Part shown: one piece after another, positions 7,700 to 16,090 of the stretch
How the letters are laid out: the number at the start of each line of letters is the position of its first letter
Position numbering within the stretch: the first letter of the stretch is position 1
From: RGIG7213 sp045124505
Lineage (GTDB): Bacteria > Bacillota > Clostridia > Oscillospirales > CAG-272
Direction of reading: 5' to 3'
Assembly: GCA_045124505.1 (NCBI GenBank)
Contig: JBGVLZ010000024.1
Location: 29,475 to 93,474 of the forward strand
Length of the DNA stretch: 64,000 bases
The notes under the pieces: model-generated
What the model saw: only the letters and a program-made list of their open reading frames with translations
Told to the model about the DNA's origin: nothing
Databases searched by the model: none
Position numbers and translations under genes: made by a program

Positions 7700-7976
7700 T
7701 TGGGGCGAAAAAATAGATAATAGATAATAAATAGATAATAGATGTTTTTCGGTTGTAGTTTGATATACCGTCACAGACGGTATGCGCCCCTCGTCCGCAG
7801 GCAGGTTGTTACACAACCTGTGGGGGGTGCGGACGGGGCGCCGTTTTAAATTCGTTTAATTTGACACCTCATCCGGCTGTAAAGGTGTTTAATTTTCACG
7901 GGACGTCGTGGGCGCCGTCCCCTACGGAAGACGTTTAATGCGGACGTGCGATGTAGCCCCTACGGAAGGTGTTTAA
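7700..7976. repeat. Palindromic repeat mosaic with ATA-rich heptamers
   Basis: It contains an AGATAATAG/AAATAG tandem stretch (about 7711-7741), a nested palindrome with outer arms GCGCCCC and inner stem AGGTTGT/ACAACCT (about 7770-7843), the GACACCTCATCC module and GTCGTGGGCGCC and GTGCGATG units. No gene seen. Confidence 0.85.
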
Positions 7977-9335
7977 TTATTTCTTTTTTGCGGGCATCTT
8001 CAGGGCGAATATTACGGCTCCGACAGCGATAACAACGACAGATACCAAAACTGCGATAAGTGCGGGGGACGGTCCGTTATCTTTGATATCACCGCTGTCA
8101 GCATCGGTTTCGGATGCTGCTGTATCAGTTTCGCTGTTTTCTGTTTCGTCTGTAACAGGCTCACCGTTTGATTCCCAGACTGCATGAAGCGTTACGTCAA
8201 GGTCATAGGGGTAATTTTCGCCGGGGGCGTAAATGACAGCTCCGCCCTCTCTTACTGCCCAGCCCTTGAAGTCAAAGCCTTTTTTTGCGGGAACTGTGTC
8301 GGAAATTTTGAAGGTCTTTCCGTATGATTTTTCACCGCTTTCGATCTCATCACCGCCGTCTGTCATGTATGCCACGGTGTGGAAAGCGTTTTCGGTTTTC
8401 AACGTGTTTGAAAGATTTACCCAGCCTGAAACGCCGTCAACCGTACACTGTCCGTATTCACCGTTTACACTCGTTACATCGAATGTTGTACCTACTGCAA
8501 GACGCTTGAGCATCTCGGAGGAGCCGGGTGTGGGAACGATCTTTGCGTTTCTTGAAACGACCGTGTATGAGCCGGATGTAAGTGCGTTTACCTCAAACAG
8601 CTCAAAATCGTATTTTGTATCAGCGTTTGTTTTATATTTCGGTACACCGTAACCGACGATGTATGTATCTGAAAGCACGTAGTTCTTTCTTGCAACGCCG
8701 CCGCCGTTTGTGGGGTCGCCGTCGTATGCAATACCGCCTGTGTTACCCTCAACCGTGTAAACGACACCGTTTTCACAGCCGACAACGATACCTACATGGT
8801 TTGATCTTGACGATGTTCTTGAGCCCTTGTAGAATATAATATCGCCTGCCACGGGGATATATCCAGAATCTCTCGTTTTAAACTGGCCTTTGCTTTCAAA
8901 AAAGCTTACCCATGAAGCACAGGAAACGTCCTCACCTGCCACTTTTTTGTCGACATTTGCAGCTCTGAGCACCCAGCTTACAAACGAAGCACACCACATA
9001 TAGCCGTAGCTGTAGCCGTTGCCCTCGTCATTGTCAAGCTTGCCGTAAAGGCGGTTATATTCGACGAAGTTGCGCTCACCCTTGGACATACCGTGCATAT
9101 CAGCATCGCTGTCGCCCTCGTTGTAGCCGAGCTGTGTGATGGCAACATTCACAACGTCATATCTCTGGTCGCCCGTTAAGGGAAGATCAGATACGGTCTT
9201 GTAAAAAATACTTGTTTTGTATTCCTGTGATACTTCGTAATCATCAAGCTCAACAGCTGAAACAGCCATGCTGAAAACCGATGTAAATGCGAGCAATACA
9301 GCTAAAAAAACGGACAGTTTTTTCATAATTTTCAC
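7977..9335 (-). CDS. secreted CHAP-domain protein with SH3-like and Listeria-Bacteroides repeat domains
   Basis: The 452-residue product has an N-terminal signal peptide (MKIMKKLSVFLAVLLAFTSV, cut near SAVA/VELD), then a CHAP/NlpC-like amidase region (about 50-230) with the catalytic Cys in GYMWCASFVSW and His in RSNHVGIVVG, consistent with peptidoglycan hydrolysis. An SH3-like segment follows (about 255-310, ending GVSGWVNLSN), then an InlB B-type repeat (FKGWAVREGG... LHAVWE), an acidic Ser/Thr/Glu-rich linker, and a C-terminal membrane helix ending KMPAKKK. The layout suggests a membrane-tethered wall-facing enzyme. It may be the first gene of its own transcript; the ATG follows AAGGAAGG. 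It lies just downstream of the 9350-10681 gene in the same orientation. Confidence 0.88.
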   Translation of the reverse strand: MKIMKKLSVFLAVLLAFTSVFSMAVSAVELDDYEVSQEYKTSIFYKTVSDLPLTGDQRYDVVNVAITQLGYNEGDSDADMHGMSKGERNFVEYNRLYGKLDNDEGNGYSYGYMWCASFVSWVLRAANVDKKVAGEDVSCASWVSFFESKGQFKTRDSGYIPVAGDIIFYKGSRTSSRSNHVGIVVGCENGVVYTVEGNTGGIAYDGDPTNGGGVARKNYVLSDTYIVGYGVPKYKTNADTKYDFELFEVNALTSGSYTVVSRNAKIVPTPGSSEMLKRLAVGTTFDVTSVNGEYGQCTVDGVSGWVNLSNTLKTENAFHTVAYMTDGGDEIESGEKSYGKTFKISDTVPAKKGFDFKGWAVREGGAVIYAPGENYPYDLDVTLHAVWESNGEPVTDETENSETDTAASETDADSGDIKDNGPSPALIAVLVSVVVIAVGAVIFALKMPAKKK

Positions 9336-9349
9336 CTTCCTTAAAGGTT

Positions 9350-10681
9350 TTACATATTATTATCTTCAACGGCTGTGCGTATACGTGATATAGCACTGCC
9401 GAAAAATACGGTATAGATCATCGTTAATAAAAGCGAGAAAAGCCAGATAAACTCATAGCTTGGGTACATAAAGAAGAATACACAGCGAATGGCAAATGAT
9501 GCTGCACATACCGTCCTACAGCACGTCAGAAGCTTATTCAAAAACGTGACATTCTTCGTTTGTTCTTTGTACTGAAATCCCTCTTTGTTTATATTCTCGT
9601 TTGTGCCGTACCGCTTTATAAGCGTTGAAAGTGTATAAAACACGGTAAGCGACGATGCTGTGAAAAGGAACAGATCTGCGCACTGCGCCACTCCCCACAG
9701 CTTGTACATAAAGCGTGCCGTATCCTCTATCTGATATGACCAGCGGTGGTATTCAGCACCCACAAAGCACACGAAGGCATAAAGCACACAGCTTAAAGGG
9801 ATAAAAGCCAAAAGCGGCTTTTTGAATTTCGGTGCCACACCGTCAAGCATCCACAGTCGGGAAAGCCCCATGTAAAGCAGTATGACGGCAAGCGGTGAGG
9901 GCGTTACGTCAACCCCCTCAAAATAAAGCGGACATGACATAATAAAGCCTGCCAGAATGAAGGCGCACGCATTTTTTGTGCTTCTTCTTATAAAAAGACT
10001 CTTGTTTTCAAGAACCTCCGAAACATATCTGTTGTAAACGTAGTCCTTGAAAATACCGTCACTTTTCAGTCTGCCGATGTATTTTATACCGTTTGACAGG
10101 AAATGAAGCCCTAAAATAAGCGATATGACAAAGCATGCAATAGTTATAAGCAGCTTGAAATCATATACGGTAAATGCGGAAAGATCATCCGTCATCTGAT
10201 AGTCAAGGCTTGTCATGACCGTTAATTCGGGAAGTGACACAAGCACAAATCTGCCGATAACGAAAATTGCCGTTGTTATTTTAACATCCGAATAGCCTTT
10301 GTCGGCAAATTTTGAATCTGCACGCTCCGCTAAATAATTGACACCGACGAAAAGCGAGTCAAGTGCGGAATACAAAAGTATCCCCTCAATTATCGAAAAG
10401 ATGAAAACGGCGGTCATCGTCGTTGTTTCATCATTTAATGACATCAGAAGCGGTGTTATGACCGTCTTTGCAAGGTTTATAAAAAACAGCTTTATAAAGG
10501 ATGAGCGTGCGGAGGAAATATCCTCGTTAAGGTCAAACAGACATGCCGTACCCTTTACTATAAGCAGATAGCCGATAAAGTCGGGCATGATGTCAAAAAT
10601 GCTCAATGACGGGAAAAACAGAAATATAAAGCCCGCTGTAATATATCCTATATACAGGTTTTTATTCTTTACCTTTTCCAT
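9350..10681 (-). CDS. polytopic membrane protein, function unknown
   Basis: The product (443 residues from this start) has about ten hydrophobic helices spread over its length, starting with LYIGYITAGFIFLFFPSLSIFDIMPDFIGYLLI. I chose the ATG at 10681 because AAAGGAG lies ten bases upstream; an upstream in-frame ATG would add a Lys/Arg/Gln-rich tail that overlaps the previous gene further. The frame overlaps the 3' end of the 10662-11279 gene by 20 bases, so the two are translationally coupled and probably work together. The next gene encodes the secreted CHAP protein. I do not recognise a characterised family; roles in envelope biology are only suggested by neighbours. Confidence 0.8.
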   Translation of the reverse strand: MEKVKNKNLYIGYITAGFIFLFFPSLSIFDIMPDFIGYLLIVKGTACLFDLNEDISSARSSFIKLFFINLAKTVITPLLMSLNDETTTMTAVFIFSIIEGILLYSALDSLFVGVNYLAERADSKFADKGYSDVKITTAIFVIGRFVLVSLPELTVMTSLDYQMTDDLSAFTVYDFKLLITIACFVISLILGLHFLSNGIKYIGRLKSDGIFKDYVYNRYVSEVLENKSLFIRRSTKNACAFILAGFIMSCPLYFEGVDVTPSPLAVILLYMGLSRLWMLDGVAPKFKKPLLAFIPLSCVLYAFVCFVGAEYHRWSYQIEDTARFMYKLWGVAQCADLFLFTASSLTVFYTLSTLIKRYGTNENINKEGFQYKEQTKNVTFLNKLLTCCRTVCAASFAIRCVFFFMYPSYEFIWLFSLLLTMIYTVFFGSAISRIRTAVEDNNM

Positions 10682-11279
10682 TTTTCTTTTTCTCCTTTTT
10701 TGGTGCGTCTGTGTCCTCTTCATTTTCATCGGGCAGACATATCCACATGTAGCAGGTGTAGATAAAAGCTGAGATAAGTACCGTTATAATAAGGAAAAGA
10801 ATATATCTTATCGACGTCAAAGCATCCGAAAGCCCGATGTACGCTACAAAATTGACGGCACAGAAAGCCATAGACAGTAAAAACAGCTTTTTTGCACGCT
10901 TGTTTTCCTTTTCAAGTCCGACCTCTGCCGTTATGTCGCACAGACCGCCGAGCGCGTAAAAATGAAACATAAAATATGCCATGGCATACATCATAAATAT
11001 CACTGTGCGTACAAGCACCGATACGGGTGTATCAAAATACACCGTCATGATATGGCACACGCTGTCGATAAGCGACAGGGAAAAAAGTGAGGCTGATGCC
11101 ATTCGTGCATAGTGAAATTTGCCTATATAGCGTGACAGCTTAAAGCTTCCCGCTGTGACCAGGATCCACCCGAAAAGGCGCAAGCCTTGCATGAAGACCA
11201 CGGAAATACTGTCTATAAACAGTATTCCCGTGTCAAATACAGTGAAAATGTACCCTAAAAAGAGTATTCCGAAGCCCAT
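10662..11279 (-). CDS. membrane protein coupled to secA, function unknown
   Basis: The 205-residue product has about five predicted membrane helices (for example FGILFLGYIFTVFDTGILFI, ILFLIITVLISAFIYTCYMW) and a short charged C-terminus rich in Glu and Lys (DENEEDTDAPKKEKKK). Its ATG overlaps the secA stop by one base, and its end overlaps the next membrane-protein gene, so secA and these genes form one coupled transcript. No characterised family recognised. Confidence 0.8.
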   Translation of the reverse strand: MGFGILFLGYIFTVFDTGILFIDSISVVFMQGLRLFGWILVTAGSFKLSRYIGKFHYARMASASLFSLSLIDSVCHIMTVYFDTPVSVLVRTVIFMMYAMAYFMFHFYALGGLCDITAEVGLEKENKRAKKLFLLSMAFCAVNFVAYIGLSDALTSIRYILFLIITVLISAFIYTCYMWICLPDENEEDTDAPKKEKKKNGKGKE

Positions 11280-14035
11280 CAGTCGTCACTGCCGTCTGCC
11301 GCACCGCAGCACTTCTTGTACTTTTTACCCGAACCGCAGGGACACGGATCGTTACGGCCGACCTTTTCAGATGCCTTCTTAACCATCGGCTTTTTCTTTG
11401 CGGGCTTGTCGCCGCCGATGTTTTCAATGGATGCTGACTGCTCCTTTGCCATCTGCTCACGCTTGATCTCCGTTCTCGGAACGGCGGACAAAATGGCACG
11501 GACTGTATTTTCTCTTATTTCCGCTATCATATCGTCAAATGCCTCAGCACCGACGATCTTATATTCGTTTACGGGGTTCCTCTGTGCGTATGCGTTAAGA
11601 CCGATACCGCCCTTGAGATCCTGCATGTAGTCGATGTGGTCCATCCACAGCTCATCTATACAGCGTAAAAGGACAACTCTTTCAATTTCACGCATCTGCT
11701 CACCGAATACGCTTTCCTGATATTCGTATCTTGCAATTGCACGCTTATAAAGCTCCTCTGTAATGGCTGCGGGCTTAAGACGCTTAAGCTCATCTTCCGT
11801 ATAGTTGAAATCGTCATCCGTGCAGATGATACCGCGGAACTTCGATTTAAGCGTTGCAAAATCCCAATCCTCACGATCGTCGGGGCTTGTGGCAATTGCA
11901 ACGGCATTTTCCACAGCCTGCTCGATCATGTCGATGATCTTATCTCTCATGTTGCCGTCTTCAAGTATCTCACGGCGCTGTGAATAGATAATTTTACGCT
12001 GCTGGTTGTTTACGTCGTCATACATAAGGACGTTCTTACGGCGTTCAAAGTTGACGCTTTCAAGACGCTTCTGTGAGCTTTCAATAACGCCCGACAGAAT
12101 ACTTGCTTCGATGGGGGTGTCATCGGGTGTTATCTTCTTTATCTTTTCCATACGCTCCTCAGCGCCGAAAAGACGCATAAGGTCATCGTCAAAGGATAAG
12201 AAGAAGCGTGACTCACCGGGGTCGCCCTGACGTCCTGAACGGCCGCGCAGCTGGTTATCTATACGGCGGCTTTCGTGGCGCTCTGTACCGAGGATGAAAA
12301 GACCGCCTGCCTCTACTACCTTCTGATAGTCAGGCTCGATTTCTTCCTTGAATTTCTTGTAAAGTGTCTTGTATACCTCACGTGCGGCAAGCACCTCCTC
12401 ACCGACGGATGTGGAGCTTCCCGTTGCCTGAACTATTATTTCCTCAGGATATTCAAGCTTACGCATCTCACGCTTTGCAAGGAATTCGGCATTACCGCCG
12501 AGCATGATGTCAGTACCACGTCCTGCCATGTTCGTTGAAATGGTGACAGCACCGGGACAGCCTGCCTGTGCGACGATCTCAGCTTCCTTTTCGTGGTATT
12601 TTGCGTTAAGTACGACGTGCTTTATGCCGTTCATCTTAAGTCTTTGCGAAAGGGCTTCCGATTTTTCAATGGATACCGTACCTACAAGCACGGGCTGACC
12701 CTTTGCGTTACATTCCTTTATCTGCTCGATTATCGCCTTGAATTTCATATCCATGGATTTGTAGACCACGTCATTGTGGTCTTTTCTTATCATAGGACGG
12801 TTTGTGGGTATTTCCACAACGTCAAGGTTGTATATTTCACGGAATTCGTCATCCTCTGTAAGGGCTGTACCGGTCATGCCGGAAAGCTTATCGTACATGC
12901 GGAACAGGTTCTGGAACGTGATGGTCGCAAGCGTTTTTGATTCCTTTTCGACCTTTACACCCTCTTTTGCTTCTATCGCCTGATGAAGCCCCTCGGAGTA
13001 TCTTCTGCCGTACATAAGACGGCCCGTGAACGTGTCAACGATGATGACCTCGCCATCCTTTACGACGTAGTCCTCGTCAATGTGCATGCTTCCGTGCGCC
13101 TTTATAGCCTGGTTGATGTGGTGTGCAAGCTCTGTATGCTCAGGGTCTGAAAGGTTTTCAATACCGAAGAATTTTTCAGCCTTTTCAATACCCTGCTTTG
13201 CCAGAACGGACGTTTTCGCCTTTTCGTCTATGATGTAGTCATAGCCCTCCGTCTTTTCGTCCATATCCTCTTTTGAGTCTATTTCCTTTATCTTGTAAGG
13301 GCGCAGAGTGCGGACAAATTTATCCGCCTTTTCGTATATTTCAGTCGGCTTTGAGCCTTGACCCGAAATGATAAGAGGTGTTCTTGCCTCGTCAATGAGA
13401 ATTGAGTCTACCTCGTCAACGATCGCAAATGAATGGCCTCTTTGTACCATGTGTTCTTTGTAAATAACCATGTTGTCACGCAGGTAGTCAAAGCCGAATT
13501 CGTTGTTCGTACCGTATGTTATGTCGCAGGCATAAGCCGCACGCTTTTCGGCATTCTTGCCGCCGGGGATTATAAGTCCGCAGGTAAGGCCGAGGAAGTT
13601 ATATACTCTTCCCATTTCCTCACAGTCACGTGTTGCAAGATAGTCATTGACTGTAATTACGTGTACACCCTTACCCGACAGCGCATTGAGGTATGCGGGA
13701 AGCGTTGCAACGAGCGTTTTACCTTCACCCGTCTTCATTTCGGCAATTCTGCCCTGATGGATTATGATACCGCCGATAAGCTGAACACGGAAAGGACGCT
13801 TGCCGAGCACTCGCCAGTCAGCCTCACGGACTGTTGCAAACGCCTCGGGAAGAATATCGTCAAGTGTTTCGCCCTTTTCAAGGCGGGCTTTGAGAATGGA
13901 TGTCATTTCCTTCAGCTGTTCGTCTGTTTTCTTTGAAAATTCGTCCGCAAGCGATTCAATTTTCTCAACAAGCGGCATTATCTTTTTTATCTGCTTTTCG
14001 CTGTATGTGCCGAAAAGCTTTGTCATAAGTCCCAT
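11279..14035 (-). CDS. secA: preprotein translocase ATPase SecA
   Basis: SecA drives secretory proteins through SecYEG by ATP hydrolysis. The 918-residue product has the complete family architecture: Walker A MKTGEGKTLVA in NBD1, the pre-protein crosslinking region, DEVDSILIDEARTPLIISG, NBD2 with GTVSIEKSE and NMAGRGTDIMLGG, and RGRSGRQGDPG. It ends with a zinc-binding SEC-C motif (CPCGSGKKYKKCC) that binds SecB-like partners or phospholipid. The start ATG at 14035 is preceded by AGGAGAAG. It is the first gene of a minus-strand group with two membrane proteins downstream. The plus-strand frames within it are shadows. Confidence 0.98.
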   Translation of the reverse strand: MGLMTKLFGTYSEKQIKKIMPLVEKIESLADEFSKKTDEQLKEMTSILKARLEKGETLDDILPEAFATVREADWRVLGKRPFRVQLIGGIIIHQGRIAEMKTGEGKTLVATLPAYLNALSGKGVHVITVNDYLATRDCEEMGRVYNFLGLTCGLIIPGGKNAEKRAAYACDITYGTNNEFGFDYLRDNMVIYKEHMVQRGHSFAIVDEVDSILIDEARTPLIISGQGSKPTEIYEKADKFVRTLRPYKIKEIDSKEDMDEKTEGYDYIIDEKAKTSVLAKQGIEKAEKFFGIENLSDPEHTELAHHINQAIKAHGSMHIDEDYVVKDGEVIIVDTFTGRLMYGRRYSEGLHQAIEAKEGVKVEKESKTLATITFQNLFRMYDKLSGMTGTALTEDDEFREIYNLDVVEIPTNRPMIRKDHNDVVYKSMDMKFKAIIEQIKECNAKGQPVLVGTVSIEKSEALSQRLKMNGIKHVVLNAKYHEKEAEIVAQAGCPGAVTISTNMAGRGTDIMLGGNAEFLAKREMRKLEYPEEIIVQATGSSTSVGEEVLAAREVYKTLYKKFKEEIEPDYQKVVEAGGLFILGTERHESRRIDNQLRGRSGRQGDPGESRFFLSFDDDLMRLFGAEERMEKIKKITPDDTPIEASILSGVIESSQKRLESVNFERRKNVLMYDDVNNQQRKIIYSQRREILEDGNMRDKIIDMIEQAVENAVAIATSPDDREDWDFATLKSKFRGIICTDDDFNYTEDELKRLKPAAITEELYKRAIARYEYQESVFGEQMREIERVVLLRCIDELWMDHIDYMQDLKGGIGLNAYAQRNPVNEYKIVGAEAFDDMIAEIRENTVRAILSAVPRTEIKREQMAKEQSASIENIGGDKPAKKKPMVKKASEKVGRNDPCPCGSGKKYKKCCGAADGSDD

Positions 14036-14109
14036 AAATCTTCTCCTGTTGTTCGTTATGTTAAATTATATATTATATTCTTATTTAAAGTAGGGTGTTT
14101 TTGTAAATT

Positions 14110-14739
14110 TTATTGATATACAAAACGCAAAGGATTTTCATAAATATATTTCACGTGTTTTTCATAGTCCTCACGGTTGCGGATTATGTGGTCGAAATAT
14201 CCTCTTTGAAAAATATTTTCTCCGATTTCTTTTGCGCAGAATCTTTTGAACGTTGAAATAATATGCGGAATCATCTCGTTTGCTGTAGGGGTCGGCGCCT
14301 TCGACGACCCGCTTACAATATTTTTTTTGCTTGTTATATACTTATCGGGATCGATAAATATAATTGCGTGTATATGGTCCGGCATTATAACATATCGGTC
14401 AATTTTTACACCCGATATTTTTTCACTTGACAAAAGATTTTTTTCGATTATTTTTCCCAAATGTGTTAATCTTGTCTGCATATTGCCTGCAAAATTTTGT
14501 TTATCGGTTTCGCACGGGACGTCGTGGGCGCCGTTATTCGGGACGTCGTGGGCGCCGTTATTCGGGACGTCGTGGGCGCCGTTATTCGGGACGTCGTGGG
14601 CGCCGTCCCCTACAGCAACATGCGAAAGAATATTTTTTCTGTCTTTGGTACATACGGTTATGAAATATGCACCTCGTGTGCTGTAACTGTATTGTTTTAA
14701 ACGTAAATCTTTACGCTTCGGTTTTTCTTTTTCATCCAT
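14110..14739 (-). CDS. REP-associated tyrosine transposase (RAYT1) with in-frame repeat insertions
   Basis: The 209-residue product belongs to the Y1/IS200-like TnpA_REP family of single-strand DNA transposases that process REP palindromes. It has the family N-terminus (YSYSTRGAYFITVCT), the HUH metal motif as PDHIHAII (His122, His124), and the catalytic Tyr region NREDYEKHVKYIYENP (Tyr192). Two stretches are alien to the fold: residues 44-75 are four copies of GAHDVP encoded by a 24-base repeat (14516-14613), and residues 143-154 (GSSKAPTPTANE) are encoded by another intergenic-repeat unit (14285-14310). The start overlaps the upstream gene's end by eight bases (ATGGATGA). It is the last gene of the rsmG operon. 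The reading frame is intact, so it could still be active. Confidence 0.92.
   Translation of the reverse strand: MDEKEKPKRKDLRLKQYSYSTRGAYFITVCTKDRKNILSHVAVGDGAHDVPNNGAHDVPNNGAHDVPNNGAHDVPCETDKQNFAGNMQTRLTHLGKIIEKNLLSSEKISGVKIDRYVIMPDHIHAIIFIDPDKYITSKKNIVSGSSKAPTPTANEMIPHIISTFKRFCAKEIGENIFQRGYFDHIIRNREDYEKHVKYIYENPLRFVYQ
14516..14613. repeat. Four tandem 24-base REP-core repeats inside RAYT1
   Basis: Three identical 24-base units (GGGACGTCGTGGGCGCCG + TTATTC) at 14516, 14540 and 14564 are followed by a fourth whose end reads GTCCCCTAC, exactly the edge of the intergenic GTCGTGGGCGCC element. Being multiples of three they keep the transposase frame open. Confidence 0.95.
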
Positions 14740-15202
14740 TAATATAAAATTTCCTCAATTTTTTTGCAAATTCCGCATCTATTTCCACGCACACGGCACG
14801 GTCATTATAAAAAATGTAATATTTATCCTTCGGAAATAAATTCGCCGTGCGGTATACGGTCTTGCATTTTTCTGCCTTTATGCGGCGTTTGCCTTCTTTT
14901 TTCGGCAAAATTTCATATTCGGGACAAAGGGGCAGATCAAATATCACCGTTTCGTATTTGCCCGTTTTTCTCGTGACGGTGAAAATACCGTTATAAATGG
15001 TATAAATATGCTCGCTCAGGCAATATCTGAAAAACACCTGAAAGGAGATTATCACAAAAAATGCGGCAATCAATGTAAAGGAAAACGTATATTCCGTATG
15101 AAGCGAAAAATACGAAAAAACGGAGGAAACAAGAAGCAGAAAAAACGAAAGCGTTGCGGGGAAAAATCTCCTTAATTTCGGAATATAGGTGAATTTATCC
15201 AT
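14732..15202 (-). CDS. small membrane protein with soluble C-terminal domain, unknown function
   Basis: From the ATG at 15202 the product has 156 residues. Two membrane helices near the N-terminus (FFPATLSFFLLLVSSVFSYF, FSFTLIAAFFVIISFQVFF) precede a soluble basic domain of about 100 residues, the arrangement of PH-like YcxB or similar proteins, but I cannot assign the family. An upstream start would only add residues overlapping mrnC. The ATG overlaps the mrnC stop by eight bases and its own stop overlaps the RAYT1 start by eight bases, so it is translated as part of the rsmG-ribF-mrnC operon. Confidence 0.75.
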   Translation of the reverse strand: MDKFTYIPKLRRFFPATLSFFLLLVSSVFSYFSLHTEYTFSFTLIAAFFVIISFQVFFRYCLSEHIYTIYNGIFTVTRKTGKYETVIFDLPLCPEYEILPKKEGKRRIKAEKCKTVYRTANLFPKDKYYIFYNDRAVCVEIDAEFAKKLRKFYING

Positions 15203-15590
15203 CGTTATCCAGTTTTTCAAGCTCATTTTTGTAAGCGGATGCAAAAAGCTGTCTTGCACGGTCAAACTCATTTGTGAAATAAAGGTATCCCATCAGCACC
15301 TCAAAGCCCGTTGCACGTCTGTAATCCGACACGCTTGCGCTTTTCGGGTGGTTTCCGTGCATATTGCGCCCGCGCTTGAACATATCCGTTTCATCTTCTG
15401 TAAGTATCGGCAAAATATTTTCAAGACATTCGCTCTGCTTTTGCGCCGTTACAAATTCACGCGACAGCTTGTTAAGCTGTCCTGCATTTGAAATGCCCGT
15501 TTTTATCAGCCTTTCACGCACTAAAAGTTCAATTACACAGTCACCGTAGTAAGCCAGCGCCGACGGTGCGGGAATATTTATTCTATCCAT
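15195..15590 (-). CDS. mrnC: mini-ribonuclease III
   Basis: MrnC is a small RNase III without a dsRNA-binding domain that matures 23S rRNA in Firmicutes. The 131-residue product has the expected length and the catalytic-domain signatures ALAYYGDCVIELLVRERL (acidic residue of the first signature) and ATGFEVLMGYLYF (second signature with Glu), plus the KRGRNMHG basic segment. In most Firmicutes mrnC follows cysS and precedes a SpoU methylase; here it sits downstream of ribF with a transposase gene between them. Its ATG overlaps the end of RAYT2 by eight bases and its stop overlaps the next start. Confidence 0.93.
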   Translation of the reverse strand: MDRINIPAPSALAYYGDCVIELLVRERLIKTGISNAGQLNKLSREFVTAQKQSECLENILPILTEDETDMFKRGRNMHGNHPKSASVSDYRRATGFEVLMGYLYFTNEFDRARQLFASAYKNELEKLDNDG

Positions 15591-16089
15591 TCATTTGTCC
15601 TTTTTCAAAAACCCATTTCATAGGATTTTCATAAATATATTTCACGTGTTTTTCATAGTCCTCACGGTTGCGGATTATGTGGTCGAAAAATGACTTTTGC
15701 CATATAGGCAAGCCTATTTGTTTTGTAACATATCCCTTCATTTGTTGAATTACTCTCATCACTGTAGGGGCGTGCATCGCACGTCCGTATTCATCGGCGT
15801 GAATTATCAATATCAAATGAATATGGTCGGGCATAATTACGTAATTATCCACCGTTATATTCGAATATATTTTCTCGATATTTTTTACTGCATTGTCTGC
15901 AATTTTTCCGTATTCGGATAATTTGATATCATATCGGTTTTGCGGACGTGCGGTGCACGCCCCTACATCGTATTGCCAAAAATAATTCCGTCTTTGCGAT
16001 GTACAAACTGTTATGAAATACGCACCGACATCCGAATAATTGTAATTTTTTATGCGTGGATGTTTACGCTTCGGATTTTCGTTTTCCAT
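15583..16089 (-). CDS. REP-associated tyrosine transposase (RAYT2) inside the rsmG-ribF-mrnC operon
   Basis: The 168-residue product is a second Y1 (HUH) transposase: N-terminus YSDVGAYFITVCT, HUH motif MPDHIHLILII (His89, His91) and NREDYEKHVKYIYENP with the catalytic Tyr145. It carries two repeat-derived in-frame insertions at the same two points as RAYT1: residues 41-50 (DVGACTARPQ, DNA 15942-15966) and residues 101-109 (YGRAMHAPT, DNA 15764-15787). Both contain the GTGCGATGCAC-type palindrome common in intergenic regions. The gene begins one base after the ribF stop and its last codons overlap the mrnC start, so it is fully built into the operon. C-terminal sequence is nearly identical to RAYT1, suggesting a common origin. 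Confidence 0.92.
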   Translation of the reverse strand: MENENPKRKHPRIKNYNYSDVGAYFITVCTSQRRNYFWQYDVGACTARPQNRYDIKLSEYGKIADNAVKNIEKIYSNITVDNYVIMPDHIHLILIIHADEYGRAMHAPTVMRVIQQMKGYVTKQIGLPIWQKSFFDHIIRNREDYEKHVKYIYENPMKWVFEKGQMNG

Positions 16090-16090
16090 T

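Noticed and set aside
12275..12940. Plus-strand frames inside secA
   Set aside because: Antisense shadows of secA without ribosome sites or recognisable domains.
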